From Bifidobacterium moraviense (GTDB lineage: Bacteria > Actinomycetota > Actinomycetes > Actinomycetales > Bifidobacteriaceae), in assembly GCF_012932365.1 (NCBI RefSeq), contig NZ_JAAIIH010000002.1, positions 62,001-126,000 on the forward strand: 64,000 bases of DNA. Reading direction: 5' to 3'. The first letter of the stretch is position 1; every line of letters starts with the position of its first letter. Below, in pieces: positions 60,785 through 64,000 of the stretch. A program made the translations under genes and the position numbers. Below the pieces are notes generated by a model. The model worked only from the letters and a program-made list of their open reading frames with translations. It searched no databases and was not told where the DNA came from.

Positions 60785-61960
60785 CATCCCGTCATCCTGA
60801 GCGAGGCGCTGCCTTCCACCCCGTGTCATCCTGAGCGAAGCGCAGCCTCCCCCGGTCATCCTGAGCGGAGCGCCGCCTCCACCCGGTCATCCTGAGCGGA
60901 GCGCAGCGGAGTCGAAGGATCCTTGACCATCACGACTGTGTCAAAGATCCTTCGACTCCGGGCTCCGCCCTCCGCTCAGGATGACAGAAGAAAAACCACC
61001 CAGGACAACAGGGAAGACCAAACAGGACGGCGGAAGCCGACCGGAGCGAGTCTCCTCACCATCCCAGGCGGAGCGCAGTCGCTCACTTCGTCGTCCTGCG
61101 AAGCACCGCCTTTCCCCGGTCATCCTCTGAGCGAAGCGCAGCCTCCCCCGGTCATCCTGAGCGAAGCGCAGCGGAGTCGAAGGATCCTTGACCATCACAA
61201 CTGTGTCAAAGATCCTTCGACTCCGGGCTCCGCCCTCCGCTCAGGATGACAGAAGAGAAACACTCAGGACAACAGGGAAGACCAAACAGGACGGTGGAAG
61301 CCGAACCGGAGCGAGTCTCCTCACCATCCCAGGCGGAGCGCAGTCGCTCACTTCGTCGTCCTGCGAAGCACCGCCTTTCCCCGGTCATCCTCTGAGCGAA
61401 GCGCCGCTTCCCCCGGTCATCCTGAGCAAAGCGCCGTCTTCCCCCGGTCATCCTGAGCGGAGCGCAGCGAAGTCGAAGGATCCTTGACCATCACAACTGT
61501 GTCAAAGATCCTTCGACTCCGGGCTCCGCCCTCCGCTCAGGATGACAGAAGGAAAACCACTCAGGACAACAGGGAAGGCCGAACAGAACAGCGGAAGCCG
61601 AACAAGAGCGAGTCTCCTCACCATCCTAGGCAGAGCACAACATCCCCCTCGTCGTCCTGCGAAACACCGCCTTTCCCGGTCATCCTGAGCGAGGCGCTGC
61701 CTTCCACCCCGTGTCATCCTGAGCAAAGCGCCGTCTTCCCCCGGTCATCCTGAGCGGAGCGCAGCGGAGTCGAAGGATCCTTGACCATCACGACTGTGTC
61801 AAAGATCCTTCGACTCCGGGCTCCGCCCTCCGCTCAGGATGACAAGAAAAAACCGAACAGGACGGCTGAAGCCGAACGCCCGCTCAGGATGACAGAAGAG
61901 AAACACTCAGGACAACAGGGAAGGCCGCACAGGATGACAGAAGAAAAACCACTCAGGGCA
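60785..61960. repeat. Tandemly duplicated block with four paired palindromes
   Basis: A unit of 265-297 bases repeats three times and then partly: ACCATCAC(G/A)ACTGTGTCAAA lies at 60926, 61191, 61487 and 61784. Each unit carries one GTCATCCTGAGCG palindrome pair (60886-60985, 61151-61250, 61447-61546, 61744-61843). The rest of the unit has AGGACAACAGGGAAG and a CATCC(C/T)AGGC(G/A)GAGC segment. This fills the 1331-base gap between the phosphatase and def genes. No gene is seen in it. Confidence 0.9.
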
Positions 61961-62019
61961 ACAGGAGAAAACCGCGCAGAATGGCGGGAGGGTGCCGGTC
62001 GGAACGACCGGCACCCCGG

Positions 62020-62676
62020 CTACAGCTCGAAGCCGAGCTCCTTGGCGGCCTCGGTGGGCACCGGGTCCTCGCACCACAGGTCCTCGAGGTTCTCGTACGT
62101 GGTCAGCGAGCGGATCTCCGCCCTGTCGATGTACAGCTCGCCGGAGAGGTGGTCGGTCTCGTGCTGGAAGATGCGCGCCGGCCAGCCGTGCAGATGCTCC
62201 TTGTGGTGCTGGCCGTGCTCGTCGTCCCATTCGGCGGTGATGTCGAGCCAGCGGCGGCGCACGGCCTGGTAGCCGTCGAAGCTCAGGCAGCCTTCGTAGA
62301 AGCTGCGCGTCTCCTCGCCGATCGGCTCGTACTTCGGGTTGATGATCGCATGGAACGGGAATTCGGCGGTTTCGCGCGGATCGTCCGCGTCGCCGTCGCG
62401 CATGTGGTCCTCGACGACGGCGATGGCGAGGCCGAGGCCGATCTGCGGACCGGCGAGGCCCACGCCCGGCGCCTCGAGCATGGTGACGTGCATGACGTCG
62501 ATGAGCTTAGCGAGCGTGGACTTCCTGAGCTGGCCGTCGTAGCGCGTGCACTGCTGGCGCAGCACCGGCTCGCCGGCCTGCACGATCGGCAGGATCTTCT
62601 CCTTGCCGCCCTCCTTGAGCAGCTGCTCGACCTCGTTGGTCAGCGCGATGTCGACCTTGGCGTTCTTTCCGAACAT
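62020..62676 (-). CDS. def: Peptide deformylase
   Basis: A 218-residue metalloenzyme that removes the formyl group from new proteins. Motif 1 is GVGLAGPQIGLGLAIAV (about residue 70), motif 2 EGCLSFDGY with the metal Cys (about 130) and motif 3 FQHETDHLSGEL with the two His and the Glu (about 171). It is longer than E. coli Def by a 35-residue N-terminal extension. ATG 62676 has AAGGAGGGC before it. It lies downstream of glmM with an 85-base gap that holds only short GCGGAAC repeats. Confidence 0.95.
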   Translation of the reverse strand: MFGKNAKVDIALTNEVEQLLKEGGKEKILPIVQAGEPVLRQQCTRYDGQLRKSTLAKLIDVMHVTMLEAPGVGLAGPQIGLGLAIAVVEDHMRDGDADDPRETAEFPFHAIINPKYEPIGEETRSFYEGCLSFDGYQAVRRRWLDITAEWDDEHGQHHKEHLHGWPARIFQHETDHLSGELYIDRAEIRSLTTYENLEDLWCEDPVPTEAAKELGFEL

Positions 62677-62761
62677 GGGTGGGTTGCCCTCCTTGGGGTA
62701 CAGGGGTGCGGGGTGCGGTATGCGGAATGCGGAACGGACGGAGCGGAACGGACGAGCGCGA

Positions 62762-64000
62762 CTACAGCGCCAGCTCGTCGGCCACGACCTTGGCCAGACG
62801 GTCGCAGACCTCGTCGGCCTGCTCCTGCGTGGCGGCCTCGGCCATGACGCGCACCAGCGGCTCGGTGCCGGACGGGCGCAGCAGCACGCGGCCGGTGTCG
62901 CCGAGCAGCTTCGTCTCGCGCTCCACGGCGGCCTGCACCTTGGCGTTGGTGGTGGCGGCCATCTTGTCCACGTTCGGCACGTTGACGAGCTGCTGCGGCA
63001 GCTGCGGGAAGTCGGCGGCCAGCTCCTTGAGGCTCTTGCCGGACTGCACCACCTCGTTGCACAGCGTCAGGGCCGTCAGGGTGCCGTCGCCGGTGGTGGC
63101 GAACTCGCGATTGATGACGTGTCCGGACTGCTCGCCGCCCAGCGAGTAGTTGCCCTTGAGCATCTCCTCGAGCACGTAGCGGTCGCCCACGGCGGTCTGC
63201 ACGGTGGCGATGCCCATGTCCCTGAGCGCGAGCTTGAGGCCCAGGTTGCTCATCACGGTGACGACGAGCGTGTTGTGGTTGAGCTTGCCCTGGCGCTTCT
63301 TGGCGCGGGCGAGGATGCCCATGATCTGATCGCCGTTGACCATGTTGCCGTCCTCGTCCACGGCGAGGCAGCGGTCGGCATCGCCGTCGAACGCCACGCC
63401 CATGACGGCGTCGGAGGCCTTGACCATGGCCTGCAGCTGCTCGGGGTGCGTGGAACCGGCGTGGCGGTTGATGTTGTAGCCGTCCGGGGAAGCGTTGATG
63501 ACGATCACTTCGGCGCCGGCGCGGCGCAGCGCCTCGGGAGCGACCACGGAGGTGGCGCCGTTGGCGCAGTCGGCCACGATCTTGAGGCCCTTGAGCGGCT
63601 TGGGCTGCACCTTGTCGGCGCCGATGGGCGCGATGGTGGAGACCAGATGGTCGATGTACAGGTCGGTGGCGGTCTTGGTGTCGTGGCTGATGCGGCCCAC
63701 GCCGGCGCCGGTGGGACGCTCCCAGTCCTGGCCGAGCACGGCTTCGATCTCGTCCTCCTTGGCGTCGGGCAGCTTGAAGCCGCCGCGCGCGAAGAACTTG
63801 ATGCCGTTGTCCGGCATGGGGTTGTGGGATGCGGAGATCACCGCGCCCATCTCCACGTTGAGCACAGAGGTGAGGTAGGCGACGCCCGGCGTGGGGATGA
63901 TGCCCGCGTCGATCACGTCGAAGCCGCCGGCGGCCATGCCCGCGGACAGCGCCGCCGCGAGGAAGTCGCCGGAGACGCGCGTGTCGCGTCCCACCAGCGC
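62762..64000 (-). CDS. glmM: Phosphoglucosamine mutase (5' end missing)
   Basis: The 3' 1239 bases of glmM; about 40-50 N-terminal residues lie beyond the window end. The phosphoserine loop is VISASHNPMPDNGIKFF, the metal loop VAFDGDADRCLAVDEDG, the substrate loop GGEQSGHVI and the phosphate loop LRPSGTEPLVRVMAE near the C-terminus. It turns glucosamine 6-phosphate into glucosamine 1-phosphate for UDP-GlcNAc and peptidoglycan. It reads in the same direction as def. Confidence 0.95.
   Translation of the reverse strand, partial: ALVGRDTRVSGDFLAAALSAGMAAGGFDVIDAGIIPTPGVAYLTSVLNVEMGAVISASHNPMPDNGIKFFARGGFKLPDAKEDEIEAVLGQDWERPTGAGVGRISHDTKTATDLYIDHLVSTIAPIGADKVQPKPLKGLKIVADCANGATSVVAPEALRRAGAEVIVINASPDGYNINRHAGSTHPEQLQAMVKASDAVMGVAFDGDADRCLAVDEDGNMVNGDQIMGILARAKKRQGKLNHNTLVVTVMSNLGLKLALRDMGIATVQTAVGDRYVLEEMLKGNYSLGGEQSGHVINREFATTGDGTLTALTLCNEVVQSGKSLKELAADFPQLPQQLVNVPNVDKMAATTNAKVQAAVERETKLLGDTGRVLLRPSGTEPLVRVMAEAATQEQADEVCDRLAKVVADELAL

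Overview
The window looks like chromosomal DNA of a high-GC Bifidobacterium. The evidence is the very high G+C content, actinobacterial families (DUF3052, DUF3107, zincin-type metalloprotease, DivIVA-like protein, YlbL-type S16 protease), anaerobic-only nucleotide reduction (nrdD/nrdG), the MEP isoprenoid pathway, an oleate hydratase and a giant acyl-CoA dehydratase activase typical of anaerobic gut actinobacteria. No phage, plasmid, transposase or CRISPR array was recognised. Species cannot be named from sequence alone.

Layout. 1-9.2 kb is the accessory-looking part: a membrane protein, a C39-like peptidase, a LacI regulator, then an Xre-family regulator divergent from a 1181-residue secreted coiled-coil/CAP-domain protein, followed by two zinc-ribbon membrane proteins. 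9.3-17 kb is a leftward envelope and isoprenoid block (uppS, recO, a membrane alpha/beta hydrolase, ispG, dxr, a DivIVA-domain protein) ending near tRNA-Val(UAC). 17.2-24.4 kb holds an Excalibur lipoprotein, DUF3052, an S16 protease divergent from a metalloprotease, a UvrD-like helicase, a kinase-like protein and DUF3107. 24.5-30.9 kb has a PHP phosphoesterase, VKOR, dapF, murI, a patatin-like lipase and an SPFH protein. 31-34.4 kb carries two sulfur-amino-acid PLP enzymes and an esterase. 34.5-39.2 kb is a marR plus two-subunit ABC exporter operon. 39.8-46.9 kb has a glutamate-cysteine ligase and the giant activase. 47.4-54.7 kb has nrdG, nrdD, xseA, xseB, a 67-residue protein and an EEP-family protein. 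54.9-64 kb has tRNA-Arg(CCU), oleate hydratase, DUF4391, a discoidin-like protein, a Ppx/GppA phosphatase, def and the 3' part of glmM.

Working together. dxr and ispG make isoprenoid precursors that UppS turns into the undecaprenyl carrier; murI, dapF and glmM feed the peptidoglycan that carrier helps build. The marR operon looks like a self-regulated drug-efflux module. nrdD and nrdG form the oxygen-sensitive class III ribonucleotide reductase with its radical activase.

The most unusual material is intergenic. Nine paired palindromes of about 100-117 bp with GTCATCCTGAGCG/CGCTCAGGATGAC ends lie in four gaps; four of them sit in a large tandem duplication at 60.8-61.9 kb. Several other, apparently unrelated, large inverted repeats occur near 26.3, 28.4, 48.3, 55.1 and 58.3 kb, and a 105-bp sequence is repeated three times at 59.3-59.6 kb. 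Twin operator-like palindromes precede both the xre and the marR genes. Many genes have a TANNNT hexamer 6-8 bases before the start codon and no ribosome binding site, which suggests leaderless mRNAs.
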